A stretch of DNA of 45,753 nucleotides. Source: Burkholderiales bacterium. GTDB lineage: Bacteria; Pseudomonadota; Gammaproteobacteria; Burkholderiales; Burkholderiaceae_C. How positions within the stretch are numbered: position 1 is the stretch's first letter; each line of letters opens with the position of its first letter. Positions 33,671 through 42,821 of this stretch are shown here, piece by piece. The stretch spans positions 1 to 45,753 of the forward strand of contig JACRAZ010000054.1 of NCBI GenBank assembly GCA_016213205.1, in the 5' to 3' direction. Both the position numbers and the translations under genes were made by a program. The notes beneath the pieces are model-generated. The model was not told the origin of the DNA, did no database searches, and was given only the letters and a program-made list of their open reading frames with translations.

Positions 33671-36055
33671 TCACTCCCGGGGTTTCCAGCGTGCCAGCAG
33701 CAAGGCGTTGCTGACCACGCTCACCGACGACAAGGCCATTGCCGCGCCGGCCACCACCGGGCTCAGCAGCCCGAAGGCGGCCAGCGGGATGCCCACCACG
33801 TTGTAGGCAAAGGCCCAGAACAGGTTCTGGTGGATGCGCCGCGTGATGGCTTGCGACAGCGTGAAGGCCTCGTCCACCAGCAGCGGGTCGCCGCGCATCA
33901 GCGTGAGGCCGGCGGTTTCCATCGCCACGTCGGTGCCGGTGCTCATGGCCAGGCCCACGTCGGCGGCGGCCAGGGCGGGCGCGTCGTTCAGGCCATCGCC
34001 CACCATCGCGACATGCTCGCCGGCGGCCAGGCCCCGCTTCAGCGCGGCCACCACACGGGCCTTGTCGGCCGGCAGCACCTCGGCCCGCACGTCGTCGATG
34101 CCCAGCTCGCGGGCCAGGTGCCCGGCGGCGCCTCGGTTGTCGCCGCTGACCAGCACCACCCGCAGGCCGCGTGCGCGCAGGCGGGCCACGGCGGTGGCGG
34201 CCTGCGGCTTGGCCTGGTCGCCGAAGGCCATCGCGCCCAGCGCGCGGGGCGTGCCGCCCACGGTCTCGGCCAGCCAGGACACGCTGCGGCCCTGGGCCTG
34301 CCAGGCCTGGGCCTGTGTCTCGAGCGCCGCATCGTGCACACCGAGCTCGCGCATCCAGGCGCCGCTGCCCAGCTGCAGCGTGCGGCCCTGCACCATGCCT
34401 TCGAGACCGCGGCCGGGCACCGCGCGGGGCTCGACCGCCGCCGGCGGCTGCAGTCCCTGCTGCTGCGCCGCGGCGCTCACCGCCTTCGCCAGCGGGTGCT
34501 CGCTGCCGGCCTGCAGCGCGGCGGCCAGCGTCAGCAGGCCGGCGTTGTCGCCATCGGCGGCCTGCAGCGCGACGAGTTGCGGCCGCCCTTCGGTGAGGGT
34601 GCCGGTCTTGTCGAAGGCCACCACCTTCACCCTGCGCATCAGCTCGATCGCCTGCGCGTCGCGCACCAGGATGCCGCGCCGCGCGGCCAGGCCGGTGCCC
34701 ACCATCAGCGTGGCTGGCGTGGCCAGGCCCAGCGCGCAGGGGCAGGCGATCACCAGCACCGAGACGGCGTGGATCAGCGCCGCGCCCCAATCGCCCCGGG
34801 CCAGGCCCCAGCCCAGCAGCGTGAGCAGCGCCACTGCGCCGACGGCCGGCACGAAGACCTCGGCCACGCGGTCCACCGTCTGCTGGATCGGTGCCTTGCG
34901 GGCCTGGGCCGACTCCACCATGTGCACGATGCGCGCGAGCATGCTCGCCGACCCCACCGCGGTGGTGCGCACCGCGAGCAGGCCCTCGGCGTTGATGGCG
35001 CCGCCGGTGACGGGGTCACCCGGCTGCTTGGCCACCGGCAGGCTCTCGCCGGTGAGCAGCGATTCGTCCACATGGCTGCGGCCCTCGATCACCTCGCCAT
35101 CGGTGGGCAGGCGTTCGCCGGGGCGCACCAGCACCACGTCGCCCACCTGCACCTGGGCCAGCGGCACCTCGTGTTCGGTGCCGTCGCGGCGCACGCGGGC
35201 GGTGTCGGGCCGCAGCGCGCGCAGGGCGTCCAGCGCGGCCAGCGTGTGCCGCTTGGCCCGCGCCTCCAGCCACTTGCCGAACAGCACCAGCGTGATCACC
35301 ACCGCGGCGCTCTCGAAGTACAGCGCCGGCATGCCCTGCGGCTGGCGCCACCATTCGTACAGGCTCAGGCCATAGGCCGCGCTGGTGCCGGTGGCCACCA
35401 GCAGGTCCATGTTGCCGGCACCGGCGCGCAGCGCCATCCAGCCGGCGCGGTAGAAGCGTGCACCGAGCCAGAACTGCACCGGCGTGGCCAGCAACCACTG
35501 CCACAGCGGCGGCAGCATCCAGTGGCGTCCGAACACCTCGCCCACCATCGGCAGCAGCAGCGGGGCCGCGAGCAACGCGGCCAGGGCCACCGGCCAGCCC
35601 GGGTCGTGCCGGCGGGTGGGGGCGGTGGCGGGCTGGTCGGCGTGCAGCGCCCGGGCCTCGTAGCCGGCGCGCTGCACCGCGGCCAGCAGCTGGGCCTCGT
35701 CGGCCTGGCCGGCCAGGCGCCGCACATGGGCCTGCGCGGTGGCCAGGTTCACCGTGGCGTCCAGTACGCCGGGCACCTTGCGCAAGGCCTTCTCGACCCG
35801 GCCGACGCAGCTGGCGCAGCTCATGCCGTCGATGCCCAGGTCGAGCGTGGTCTGCGGCAGGTGGTAGCCCGCGCGCTCGATCGCGGCGCCCAGCGCCGCG
35901 GCGTCCGGCGGCTCCATGGCCACGGTGGCGCTCTCGGTGGCCAGGTTCACGTCGACCTGTTGCACGCCGGGCACGCGCTTGAGCGCGCGCTCGACACGGG
36001 CCACGCAGCTGGCGCAGGTCATGCCTTCGATGGGCAGGGTGAGGGAGGTGTTCAT
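33671..36055 (-). CDS. copA: Cu(I)-exporting P1B-type ATPase CopA
   Basis: A 794-residue inner-membrane pump exporting Cu(I) from the cytoplasm. Two N-terminal metal-binding HMA domains carry GMTCASC and GMSCASC. Eight transmembrane helices follow, with the CPC ion site ([13 protein letters not shown]), the actuator TGES, the phosphorylation motif [15 protein letters not shown], and the hinge [10 protein letters not shown]. Helix 7/8 residues YN and MSSxS, which define the Cu(I) subgroup, are seen in AFAYNVVG and ALSSVSVV. The ATG at 36055 has no Shine-Dalgarno upstream and lies where transcription is predicted to begin, so the mRNA may be leaderless. cueR follows in the same operon. Confidence 0.95.
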   Translation of the reverse strand: MNTSLTLPIEGMTCASCVARVERALKRVPGVQQVDVNLATESATVAMEPPDAAALGAAIERAGYHLPQTTLDLGIDGMSCASCVGRVEKALRKVPGVLDATVNLATAQAHVRRLAGQADEAQLLAAVQRAGYEARALHADQPATAPTRRHDPGWPVALAALLAAPLLLPMVGEVFGRHWMLPPLWQWLLATPVQFWLGARFYRAGWMALRAGAGNMDLLVATGTSAAYGLSLYEWWRQPQGMPALYFESAAVVITLVLFGKWLEARAKRHTLAALDALRALRPDTARVRRDGTEHEVPLAQVQVGDVVLVRPGERLPTDGEVIEGRSHVDESLLTGESLPVAKQPGDPVTGGAINAEGLLAVRTTAVGSASMLARIVHMVESAQARKAPIQQTVDRVAEVFVPAVGAVALLTLLGWGLARGDWGAALIHAVSVLVIACPCALGLATPATLMVGTGLAARRGILVRDAQAIELMRRVKVVAFDKTGTLTEGRPQLVALQAADGDNAGLLTLAAALQAGSEHPLAKAVSAAAQQQGLQPPAAVEPRAVPGRGLEGMVQGRTLQLGSGAWMRELGVHDAALETQAQAWQAQGRSVSWLAETVGGTPRALGAMAFGDQAKPQAATAVARLRARGLRVVLVSGDNRGAAGHLARELGIDDVRAEVLPADKARVVAALKRGLAAGEHVAMVGDGLNDAPALAAADVGLAMSTGTDVAMETAGLTLMRGDPLLVDEAFTLSQAITRRIHQNLFWAFAYNVVGIPLAAFGLLSPVVAGAAMALSSVSVVSNALLLARWKPRE

Positions 36056-36061
36056 GCCGGC

Positions 36062-36092
36062 ATGTTCGACCTTGACATCATGTCAGAGTCAA
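36062..36092 (-). promoter_or_regulatory. CueR-type promoter of copA
   Basis: Reading the minus strand: -35 TTGACT, a 19-base spacer and -10 GAACAT. The spacer holds an imperfect dyad, GACTCTGACAT / ATGTCAAGGTC around one base. Nineteen-base spacing is the hallmark of MerR-family promoters that need activator-induced DNA distortion. Seven bases downstream of the -10 is the A of the copA ATG. Confidence 0.72.
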
Positions 36093-36116
36093 GCACCGGG
36101 TGATGTGCTGCGGCGC

Positions 36117-36147
36117 TTGACCTTGACACGCGGGCAAGGTCGATACT
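36117..36147 (+). promoter_or_regulatory. CueR-type promoter of copZ
   Basis: -35 TTGACC (36117-36122), 19-base spacer, -10 GATACT (36142-36147). The spacer region carries a perfect 6-bp dyad, ACCTTG (36120-36125) and CAAGGT (36135-36140) nine bases apart, very similar to E. coli CueR sites. Transcription should start near 36154, leaving a short leader with CAGGAG before the copZ ATG. Confidence 0.82.
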
Positions 36148-36178
36148 GCCCATCACCCCTAGTCACCAGGAGCTTCAG

Positions 36179-36370
36179 ATGATCGAACTCACCCTGCCCA
36201 CCATGACCTGCGGCCACTGCGTGCGCACCGTCACCGAAACGGTGCAGCGCGTTGATGCCCAGGCGCAGCTGCAGATCGACCTGCCCACGCACCAGGTGCG
36301 CATCGAATCGCAGCAGCCGGCCGAGCGCTTCACCGCCGCGCTGGCCGAAGAAGGCTACGCACCGGCCTGA
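36179..36370 (+). CDS. copZ: Copper chaperone CopZ (HMA domain)
   Basis: A 63-residue single HMA domain that binds Cu(I) through MTCGHC and delivers it to CopA or buffers it in the cytoplasm. The ferredoxin-like pattern is complete: MIELTLPTMTCGHC, helix VRTVTETVQRVD, strands AQLQIDLPTHQVRIES, and the final AEEGYAPA. CAGGAG lies 7 bases before the ATG. It is transcribed divergently from copA behind its own CueR-type promoter. A GCGGGG/CCCCGC hairpin follows at 36410-36424. Confidence 0.92.
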   Translation: MIELTLPTMTCGHCVRTVTETVQRVDAQAQLQIDLPTHQVRIESQQPAERFTAALAEEGYAPA

Positions 36371-36409
36371 TGCGGCCGGCGGCCCGCGCCCCGAGCGGCC
36401 GGGTCGCCG

Positions 36410-36424
36410 GCGGGGTTTCCCCGC
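36410..36424 (+). terminator. Hairpin after copZ (weak terminator candidate)
   Basis: GCGGGG and CCCCGC form a 6-bp stem around TTT. There is no T-run afterwards, so it is only a possible terminator between copZ and the following binding-protein gene. Confidence 0.3.
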
Positions 36425-36491
36425 AACGGGGCCGGCATGGCGCTTGCCTACACTCGCGCCACTGTCACCACCCTGACCGCAGGAAACGCCC

Positions 36492-38075
36492 ATGAAGCGA
36501 ACACTCAAGACCGGCCTGCTGATCGCGGCCCTCACCCTGGCCGGCCTGTGCCAGGCCCAGACCCTGCGCTGGGCCAGCCAGGGCGACCCCCAGACCATGG
36601 ACCCGCACTCGCAGAACGAGTCCATGACGAACATGATGAACGGCCAGGTGTACGAAGGCCTGGTCACGCGAGACAAGAAGCTGGGCATCGCGCCCGCACT
36701 GGCCACCGAGTGGAAGCAGGTGTCACCGCTGGTCTGGCGCTTCAAGCTGCGGCCGGGCGTGAAGTTCCACGACGGTTCGCCCTTCACCGCCGACGACGTG
36801 GTGTTCTCGATCGAGCGCGGCCAGGCCATCACCTCGCAGATCAACAACTACGCCAAGGCCGTGGGCACGCCCAAGAAGGTGGATGAGCTGACGGTGGAGT
36901 TCCACCTCAGCAAGCCGAACCCCATCTTCCTGGAGCACATGGCCGCGCCGCTGTGGATGATGAGCAAGTCCTGGTCCGAGGCGCACAAGGTGACCCGCCC
37001 GCTGGACTTCAAGAACAAGGAAGAAACCTTCGCCTCGATGAACGCCAACGGCACCGGCCCCTACATGCTGGTGAGCCGGGCGCCCGGCATCAAGACCACC
37101 TACAAGCGCAACCCCAACTACTGGGGCAAGGTGGAAGGCAACGTGCAGGAGATCGTCTACACCCCGATCGCCAACGACGCCACCCGCCTGGCTGCGCTGA
37201 TTTCCGGCGAGATCGACTTCGTGCTCGACCCCGCGCCGCGTGATGTGCCGCGCCTGCGCAACACGGCGGGCATCAAGGTGATCGACGGGCCCGAGAACCG
37301 CATCGTCTTCATCGGCATGGACCAGCACCGCGACGAGCTGCTGCACGGCAGCGTGAAGGGCAAGAACCCGTTCAAGGACATCCGGGTGCGCAAGGCGCTG
37401 TACCACGCCATCGACATCGAGACGATGAAGACCAAGCTGATGAACGGCCTGTCGGTGCCCACCGGGGGGCTGACGCCCTCGCCGCTGGGCGGCTACAACG
37501 ACCCTGCCATCGAGAGCCGCCTGCCCTACGACGTGGCGCTGGCCAGGAAGCTGATGGCCGAGGCCGGTTATGCCGACGGCTTCGAGGTGACGCTCGATTG
37601 CCCGAACAACCGCTACATCAACGACGAGGAGATCTGCATTGCGCTGGCCTCGATGTGGGCGCAGCTGAAGGTGAAGGTGCGGGTCAACGCGATGCCGCGC
37701 GTCAACTACTTCCCGAAGCTCGAGAAGTGGGACACCAGCATGTACATGCTGGGCTGGGGCGGCGCCGTGACGGACGCCGAACCCACGCTGACGCCGGTGC
37801 TGCGCAACAACCTGGCCGATGGCTCGGGCATCGGCTTCTACAACTACGGCCGCTCGAAGAACGACAAGTTCGACGCCATGGCAGCGGCCACCAGCGTGGA
37901 GCCCGACGCAGCCAAGCGCGAGGGCATGGTCAAGGCCGCGCTGAAGGAATTCAAGGACAACGTGCACACCCTGCCGCTGCACCGCCAGATGATCCCGTGG
38001 GCGGCGCGCAGCAATGTCAGCGTGGTGCACCGGGCCGACAACTGGCTCGAGGTGCAGTGGATCAGCATCAAGTGA
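36492..38075 (+). CDS. ABC-type peptide/nickel-class solute-binding protein (SBP family 5)
   Basis: A 527-residue periplasmic binding protein with a signal peptide ending LAGLCQAQT (residues 1-22). The family-5 signature is present: QTLRWASQGDPQTMDPHSQNE, YEGLVTRDKKLGIAPALATEW, VWRFKLRPGVKFHDGSPFTADDVVFS, and the ITNxDxxxxL-like region replaced by VRKALYHAIDIETMK. AGGAAA precedes the ATG at 36492. Members bind oligopeptides, dipeptides, nickel or glutathione for import. No permease or ATPase genes are adjacent, so it is an orphan that must use a transporter encoded elsewhere. The ligand cannot be read. A TACACT at 36449-36454 is a possible -10. Confidence 0.9.
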   Translation: MKRTLKTGLLIAALTLAGLCQAQTLRWASQGDPQTMDPHSQNESMTNMMNGQVYEGLVTRDKKLGIAPALATEWKQVSPLVWRFKLRPGVKFHDGSPFTADDVVFSIERGQAITSQINNYAKAVGTPKKVDELTVEFHLSKPNPIFLEHMAAPLWMMSKSWSEAHKVTRPLDFKNKEETFASMNANGTGPYMLVSRAPGIKTTYKRNPNYWGKVEGNVQEIVYTPIANDATRLAALISGEIDFVLDPAPRDVPRLRNTAGIKVIDGPENRIVFIGMDQHRDELLHGSVKGKNPFKDIRVRKALYHAIDIETMKTKLMNGLSVPTGGLTPSPLGGYNDPAIESRLPYDVALARKLMAEAGYADGFEVTLDCPNNRYINDEEICIALASMWAQLKVKVRVNAMPRVNYFPKLEKWDTSMYMLGWGGAVTDAEPTLTPVLRNNLADGSGIGFYNYGRSKNDKFDAMAAATSVEPDAAKREGMVKAALKEFKDNVHTLPLHRQMIPWAARSNVSVVHRADNWLEVQWISIK

Positions 38076-38118
38076 GCCCCGGCCGCCTGGCGGCCTGTCC
38101 CGTGCCCGGGGTGGCTCA
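38073..38118. terminator. Inverted repeat containing both converging stop codons
   Basis: TGAGCC (38073-38078, stop of the binding-protein gene) pairs with GGCTCA (38113-38118, stop of the DUF1841 gene on the other strand). CCGG/CCGG flanks and the inner hairpin GGCCGCC-T-GGCGGCC add to it. It can fold from either strand and may serve as a bidirectional terminator, though without T-runs. Confidence 0.45.
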
Positions 38119-38550
38119 GCGCGTGGCGCGCCGGCGCACTGCGTCGAGGTAGGCGTGGCCGTCCGGCGGCAGGCCGCTGCGCTGGCTGGCCCAGATCATC
38201 TCGCCCAGGCACTCCATCACCTCGTGGTGCGCCTCGTGCAGCGAGTTGCGGCATGCGGCCAGCAGCTCCACCGCCTGGCGGATGCCGGTGGGCTGGTCGA
38301 TGCTGCATTGCTCGCTGATCGACAGGTGCATCGCCAGGTGCAGGAAGGGGTTGGTGCGGCCTTCCTCCACCGAGTACACGCTGGCCAGTGCGGCCTCCAG
38401 GTCGGCCAGGTCGGCGTGGTACTCGGGGTGTTCCCCGACCCACTGTGCCGCCAGGGTTTCCATCGGCGTCATCGGCTCGGCCGCGCGCTGCTTGGCGAAG
38501 GCCTCGCAGAAGAAGCGCCGCACGTCATGCTGGGAAGGTTGGAACATCAT
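38116..38550 (-). CDS. DUF1841-family protein
   Basis: A 144-residue cytoplasmic protein of unknown function, common in beta- and gammaproteobacteria. It matches the family layout: FQPSQHDVRRFFCEAF at the start, HPEYHADLADLEAAL, then NPFLHLAMHLSISEQ, SIDQPTGIRQAVELL and ECLGEMIWASQRSGLP near the end. It is His-rich and helical, with no signal or membrane segment. The start is a double ATG (38550/38547); an in-frame start at 38610 adds 20 residues with no family support. It lies between the binding-protein gene (convergent) and phoX (divergent), whose Pho-box array sits in the shared upstream gap. Confidence 0.88.
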   Translation of the reverse strand: MMFQPSQHDVRRFFCEAFAKQRAAEPMTPMETLAAQWVGEHPEYHADLADLEAALASVYSVEEGRTNPFLHLAMHLSISEQCSIDQPTGIRQAVELLAACRNSLHEAHHEVMECLGEMIWASQRSGLPPDGHAYLDAVRRRATR

Positions 38551-38603
38551 GGCCCGATTGTCGTCGCTGGGCCCGGGCGGCCCGTGCCGGGCCTGTCGCA
38601 GGG

Positions 38604-38648
38604 CTGACACCGTGGCGTCACAGGGCTTTCATCGTGCGTGCCTACGCT
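38604..38648 (+). promoter_or_regulatory. Pho-box-like array and -10 of phoX
   Basis: Three 7-base half-sites are phased every 11 bp: CTGACAC (38604-38610), GCGTCAC (38615-38621) and CTTTCAT (38626-38632), each separated by four bases. They resemble the PhoB half-site CTGTCAT/C. Ten bases after the last comes TACGCT (38643-38648) as a -10, the spacing found in E. coli Pho promoters. This predicts PhoB-dependent induction under phosphate starvation. Confidence 0.65.
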
Positions 38649-38681
38649 GTCGCGGTTGTCCCTTCCCTGGATTCCGCCGCC

Positions 38682-40907
38682 ATGAACGCACCGCACGACC
38701 TCCCGCTGTCCTCCTTCGACGACGAGGATTCCAATCGTTCCGACAACCCGCGCTTCGACACCGTGCTGGCAGCGCGGCTCAGCCGCCGCGGGGTGCTGCG
38801 GGGTAGCCTGGGCAGTGCGCTCACGGCGGCCTTCGGCGGGCTCTCGCTGGCCGCCTGCGGCAGCGACGACGAAGCCGCTGCCGCGCCGGTGCCCGCGGCG
38901 CCCACCGAGACCCTGCTGGGCTTCACCGCGGTGAGCAAGAGCCTGGCCGATGCCTTTACCGTGCCCGAGGGCTACACCGCCACCGTGGTGCTGGCCTGCG
39001 GTGACCCGCTGTTCGCCGGCGTGCCCGCCTACCGCAACGACGGCACCGACACCGGCTACGACAAGCGCTCGGGCGATTGCCACGACGGCATGGAGTACTT
39101 CGGCCTCTCGGCCACCGGCACGCCCGATGCCGGCGCCAACGACCGCGCGCTGATCGGCATGAACCACGAGTACGTCTCGCAGCAGTTCCTGCATGCCAGG
39201 GGCCCGAGCGCGCTGCCGCGCCCGGCCTCGGAGACCGACATCGAGGTCGATTGCCACGGCGTGGCCATCGTCGAGTTCGCCAAGACCGGCGGCAAGTTCG
39301 CCTGCGTGCAGGCCTCGCCGTTCAACCGCCGCATCACCGGCCTCACCGAGATCCAGATCGCGGGCCCGGCCCGCGGCCACGCGCTGCTGGTGACCAAGTA
39401 CTCCCCCGACGCCACGCGCACGCGCGGCACGCTCAACAACTGCGGCACCGGCAAGACCCCCTGGGGCACGCTGCTCACCGGCGAAGAGAACTGGACCGGC
39501 TACTTCTACCGCGCCGCCGGCGACCAGGCCTTGCGCAGTGCCAAGGTGAACACGGCCTTTGCGCGCTACGGCCGCAACGTGACGGCCACCGCCGCCGCGG
39601 CCAGCCGCTATGGCTGGGAAACTTCCGGCAGCGACGACAAGTACGCGCGCTGGAACACCAGCCAGACCGGCAGCTCGGCCAACGGCAGCGACGACTACCG
39701 CCACGAGCTCAACGGCCAGGGCTACATCACCGAGATCGACCCCTACCGCGCCGCGTCGGCCATCAAGAAGCGCACCGCGCTGGGCCGCTTCGCGCACGAG
39801 AGCGCCGCCTTCGCCACGCCGGTGGCCGGCCAGCCGGTGGTGGCCTACATGGGTGACGATGCGCAGGGCGAGTACATCTACAAGTTCGTGTCGGCCGCCA
39901 CCTGGTCGGCCGCCGATGCCAACCCGGCCGACCGCATCGCGGTGGGCGACAAGTACCTCGACGCGGGCACGCTGTACGTGGCCAGGTTCAACGACGACGG
40001 CAGCGGCCAGTGGCTGCCGCTGACGCTGGCCAACCCGGCCGTGGCCGGCTACGCGACCTACGCCTTTGCCGACGCGGGCGACATCGCGATCAACACCCGC
40101 CTTGCGGCCGATGCGGCCGGCGCGACGAAGATGGACCGGCCCGAATGGTGCGGCGTGCACCCCGGCACCGGCGAGGTGTACTTCACGCTCACCAACAACA
40201 GCAACCGCCGCACCGCGCCCACCGGCAGCCAGACCAAGGTGGATGCGGCCAACCCGCGCGCCTACAGCGACGTGCGGGGCGCGGCCACCGTGCAGCAAGG
40301 CAACGTCAACGGGCACATCGTGCGCGTGAAGGACGCGGGCGGCAACGCGGCGGCGACCAGCTTCACCTGGGACGTGTACCTGTTCGGCGCCGAATCCACC
40401 GCATCGGCCACGATGGTCAACCTCTCGGGCCTGACCGGCGAGCAGGACTTCTCCAGCCCGGACGGCCTGGTGTTCAGCAAGAGCACCGGCCTGTGCTGGA
40501 TCCAGACCGACGACGGCGCCTTCACCGACGCCTCGAACTGCATGATGCTGGCCGCGCGCCCCGGCACCGTGGGCGACGGCGCGGCCGTGACGCTGGACTA
40601 CGGCAGCGGCGTGGCCGTGACCACCCGGGTGGGCAAGAAGGCCAGCCCGGCCACCCTCAAGCGCTTCCTGGTGGGCCCTGCGGAGCAGGAGATCACGGGC
40701 CTGTGTGAATCGCCCGACGGCAAGGTGCTGTTCGTCAACGTGCAGCACCCGGGTGAAAGCACCAGCAGCGCCAACCTGGCCGACCCGAGCAAGTACACCA
40801 GCCACTGGCCCGGCAACGCCGGCTACGGCGCCGGCGGCAGCGCCGCGCGGCCGCGTTCGGCCACGGTGATGATCACCAAGAACGACGGCGGCCGCATCGG
40901 CAGCTGA
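38682..40907 (+). CDS. phoX: PhoX-family alkaline phosphatase
   Basis: A 741-residue exported phosphatase of the PhoX/DUF839 family, which releases phosphate from organic esters using Fe and Ca cofactors. The long n-region ends in a Tat motif, SRRGVLRG (34-41), followed by a hydrophobic stretch and LAACG, a lipobox with Cys59, so it may be a Tat-exported lipoprotein. Family segments include GDCHDGMEYFG, MNHEYVSQQF, LTGEENWTGYF, GRFAHESAAF, RPEWCGVHPG and DFSSPDGLVF. The ATG at 38682 follows the Pho-box array. It converges with the kefC gene, with a hairpin between. It differs from classical PhoA in fold and metal. Confidence 0.92.
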   Translation: MNAPHDLPLSSFDDEDSNRSDNPRFDTVLAARLSRRGVLRGSLGSALTAAFGGLSLAACGSDDEAAAAPVPAAPTETLLGFTAVSKSLADAFTVPEGYTATVVLACGDPLFAGVPAYRNDGTDTGYDKRSGDCHDGMEYFGLSATGTPDAGANDRALIGMNHEYVSQQFLHARGPSALPRPASETDIEVDCHGVAIVEFAKTGGKFACVQASPFNRRITGLTEIQIAGPARGHALLVTKYSPDATRTRGTLNNCGTGKTPWGTLLTGEENWTGYFYRAAGDQALRSAKVNTAFARYGRNVTATAAAASRYGWETSGSDDKYARWNTSQTGSSANGSDDYRHELNGQGYITEIDPYRAASAIKKRTALGRFAHESAAFATPVAGQPVVAYMGDDAQGEYIYKFVSAATWSAADANPADRIAVGDKYLDAGTLYVARFNDDGSGQWLPLTLANPAVAGYATYAFADAGDIAINTRLAADAAGATKMDRPEWCGVHPGTGEVYFTLTNNSNRRTAPTGSQTKVDAANPRAYSDVRGAATVQQGNVNGHIVRVKDAGGNAAATSFTWDVYLFGAESTASATMVNLSGLTGEQDFSSPDGLVFSKSTGLCWIQTDDGAFTDASNCMMLAARPGTVGDGAAVTLDYGSGVAVTTRVGKKASPATLKRFLVGPAEQEITGLCESPDGKVLFVNVQHPGESTSSANLADPSKYTSHWPGNAGYGAGGSAARPRSATVMITKNDGGRIGS

Positions 40908-40914
40908 TGCACGG

Positions 40915-40951
40915 CGGCACGCCGCGCGCGGTCTTCGCAGCGCGGGTGCCG
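40915..40951. terminator. Bidirectional hairpin between phoX and kefC
   Basis: CGGCAC-G-CCGCGC pairs with GCGCGG-GTGCCG (12 bp with one bulged base) around a 12-base loop. It lies 8 bases after the phoX stop and 5 before the stop of the converging antiporter gene. No T-run follows on either side. Confidence 0.5.
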
Positions 40952-40955
40952 GGGG

Positions 40956-42821
40956 TCAGGGCGCGGGCCGGTCGTCCGGCTCGCCGGCCTCGGGCTGCCA
41001 GCCGTGGCGCTTGCGCTGCGCCGCGGCGTCGGCCCGCTCCTGGGCCCACAGCTGCTCGAACTGCTGGCGCCCGGACTTGGCCAGCGCGATGAGCTGCTGC
41101 TCGTCGCCCAGGTGCGGCGCCATCTGCTCCACCAGCGCCACGTTGTGGCGCCGGAAGCGCATCGCCTGCGTGCGTGCGGTGTGCGGCTGCCAGCCCAGGG
41201 ACTCGAGCACGCTGCGGGCGCTCATCAGCGCGGAGTCGAGCGTCTCGCGTTCGATCAGGCTCACGCCAAGCTGGCGCAGCCTCGCGTAGTGGCCCACGTT
41301 GCGCGCGCGCGCCACCAGCGTGAGCTGCGGGAAGTGCTCGCGCACGAGCCGGGCCACCTCGACGCTCTGCTCCACATCGTCGATCGCCAGCACGAACACC
41401 CGCGCCTGGGCCGCGCCGGCGGTGCGCAGCAGGTCCAGCCGCGCGGCATCACCATAGAACACCGGCCAGCCGAAGCGGCGCACGGTCTCCACCTGCTCGG
41501 CGTCGTGCTCCAGCACGGTGGCCGCCAGCCCCTCGGCGGCCAGCAGGCGGCCCACGGTCTGGCCGTAGCGGCCGAAGCCGGCAATGATGACCGGCGCGTG
41601 CTGCGGCACGTCCAGCGCCTGCAGGGCCGGGCCGTCGCGCCGCTGCGCGAGGCGGGGGATCAGCCAGCGGTCGGCGGCCACGAGCAACAGGGGGGTCAGC
41701 AGCATCGACAGCGCCACCGCCGCCACCAGGAACGAAGCCGCCGGCGCGCCGATCACGCCCGCCTGCGCCGCGCCCTGGAACACCACGAAGCCGAACTCGC
41801 CGCCCTGCGCCAGCAGGATGCCGAACACCGGCCGCTCGGCCAGCGGCAGCGGCATGCGCCGGGCCATGGCCCACAGCACCAGCGCCTTCACGAGCAGGAA
41901 GCCGGCCACCACCGCGGCAATGCGGCCCGGCCATTGCATCAGCACCGCGAAGTCGATGCTCATGCCCACCGCGATGAAGAACAGGCCCAGCAGCAGGCCC
42001 TTGAAGGGCTCCAGGTCGGTTTCCAGCTCGCGGCGGTATTCGCTTTCGGCCAGCAGCACCCCGGCGAGGAAGGCGCCCAGCGCCATCGACAGGCCCACGC
42101 GCTGCATCAACGCCGCGGTGGCCACCACCAGCAGCAGCGCAGCGGCGGTGAAGATCTCGGGCGTCCGGCTGCCCGCGATCCAGCGCAATGCCGGCCGCAG
42201 CAGCAGCCGGCCGCCGAAGATGATGAGCGCGATCACGCCAAAGGCCTTGGCCGCGCCGAGCCAGCCCGCACCCGCGGCGGCATCGGCCGCGTCCGCATGG
42301 GCGCCCAGTGCCAGCAGGGGCACGATCGCCAGGATCGGAATGGCGGCGATGTCCTGCAACAGCGCCACCGCCAGCACGCCCTGGCCGGAGTGCGTGGCCA
42401 TCAGGTTGCGCTCGGCCAGCACGCCCAGGCCAATGGCGGTGGACGACATCGCCAGCCCCAGCCCCGCCACCAGCGAGAGCCGCCAGTCCACGCCCAGCGC
42501 GACACCGGCCGCACCGATCAGCGCCGCGCTGCCCAGCAGCTGTGCGCCGCCCCAGCCGAAGATCGGCCTGCGCATTGCCCACAGCCGGCGCGGCTCCAGC
42601 TCCAGGCCCACGAGAAAGAGCATCAGCACCACGCCGAACTCGGCGAAGTGCAGCATGGCCTGCGGATCGGTGACGAGCGCCAGGCCCCAGGGCCCGATCA
42701 CGATGCCGGCCACCAGGTAGCCGATGATCGAGCCCAGGCCCAGCAGGCGCGCCAGCGGCACCGCCAGCACCGCCGCGGCCAGGTACACCAGGCTGATCGA
42801 GAGCCAGGACTCATGCGCCAT
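40956..42821 (-). CDS. kefC: Glutathione-gated-type K+/H+ antiporter (CPA2, KefB/KefC-like)
   Basis: A 621-residue inner-membrane antiporter. Residues about 1-385 carry some twelve hydrophobic helices with typical CPA2 motifs: GYLVAGIVIGPWG, MLFLVGLELEP, SSTAIGLGVLAE, LLQDIAAIPILAIVP and GAFLAGVLLAESEYR. A TrkA/RCK N-terminal NAD-binding domain follows (PVIIAGFGRYGQTVGR, with GxGxxG-like FGRYGQ), then a charged C-terminal tail. Kef proteins release K+ when glutathione adducts accumulate, acidifying the cytoplasm for protection against electrophiles. The HALLDxNP regulatory loop is not evident as such. The ATG at 42821 overlaps the upstream kefF-like gene by 11 bp, as kefF and kefC overlap in E. 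coli. Confidence 0.87.
   Translation of the reverse strand: MAHESWLSISLVYLAAAVLAVPLARLLGLGSIIGYLVAGIVIGPWGLALVTDPQAMLHFAEFGVVLMLFLVGLELEPRRLWAMRRPIFGWGGAQLLGSAALIGAAGVALGVDWRLSLVAGLGLAMSSTAIGLGVLAERNLMATHSGQGVLAVALLQDIAAIPILAIVPLLALGAHADAADAAAGAGWLGAAKAFGVIALIIFGGRLLLRPALRWIAGSRTPEIFTAAALLLVVATAALMQRVGLSMALGAFLAGVLLAESEYRRELETDLEPFKGLLLGLFFIAVGMSIDFAVLMQWPGRIAAVVAGFLLVKALVLWAMARRMPLPLAERPVFGILLAQGGEFGFVVFQGAAQAGVIGAPAASFLVAAVALSMLLTPLLLVAADRWLIPRLAQRRDGPALQALDVPQHAPVIIAGFGRYGQTVGRLLAAEGLAATVLEHDAEQVETVRRFGWPVFYGDAARLDLLRTAGAAQARVFVLAIDDVEQSVEVARLVREHFPQLTLVARARNVGHYARLRQLGVSLIERETLDSALMSARSVLESLGWQPHTARTQAMRFRRHNVALVEQMAPHLGDEQQLIALAKSGRQQFEQLWAQERADAAAQRKRHGWQPEAGEPDDRPAP

Noticed and set aside
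36492..38075. First gene of a complete peptide import operon
   Set aside because: The next genes are a DUF1841 protein on the opposite strand and phoX; no permease or ATPase follows.
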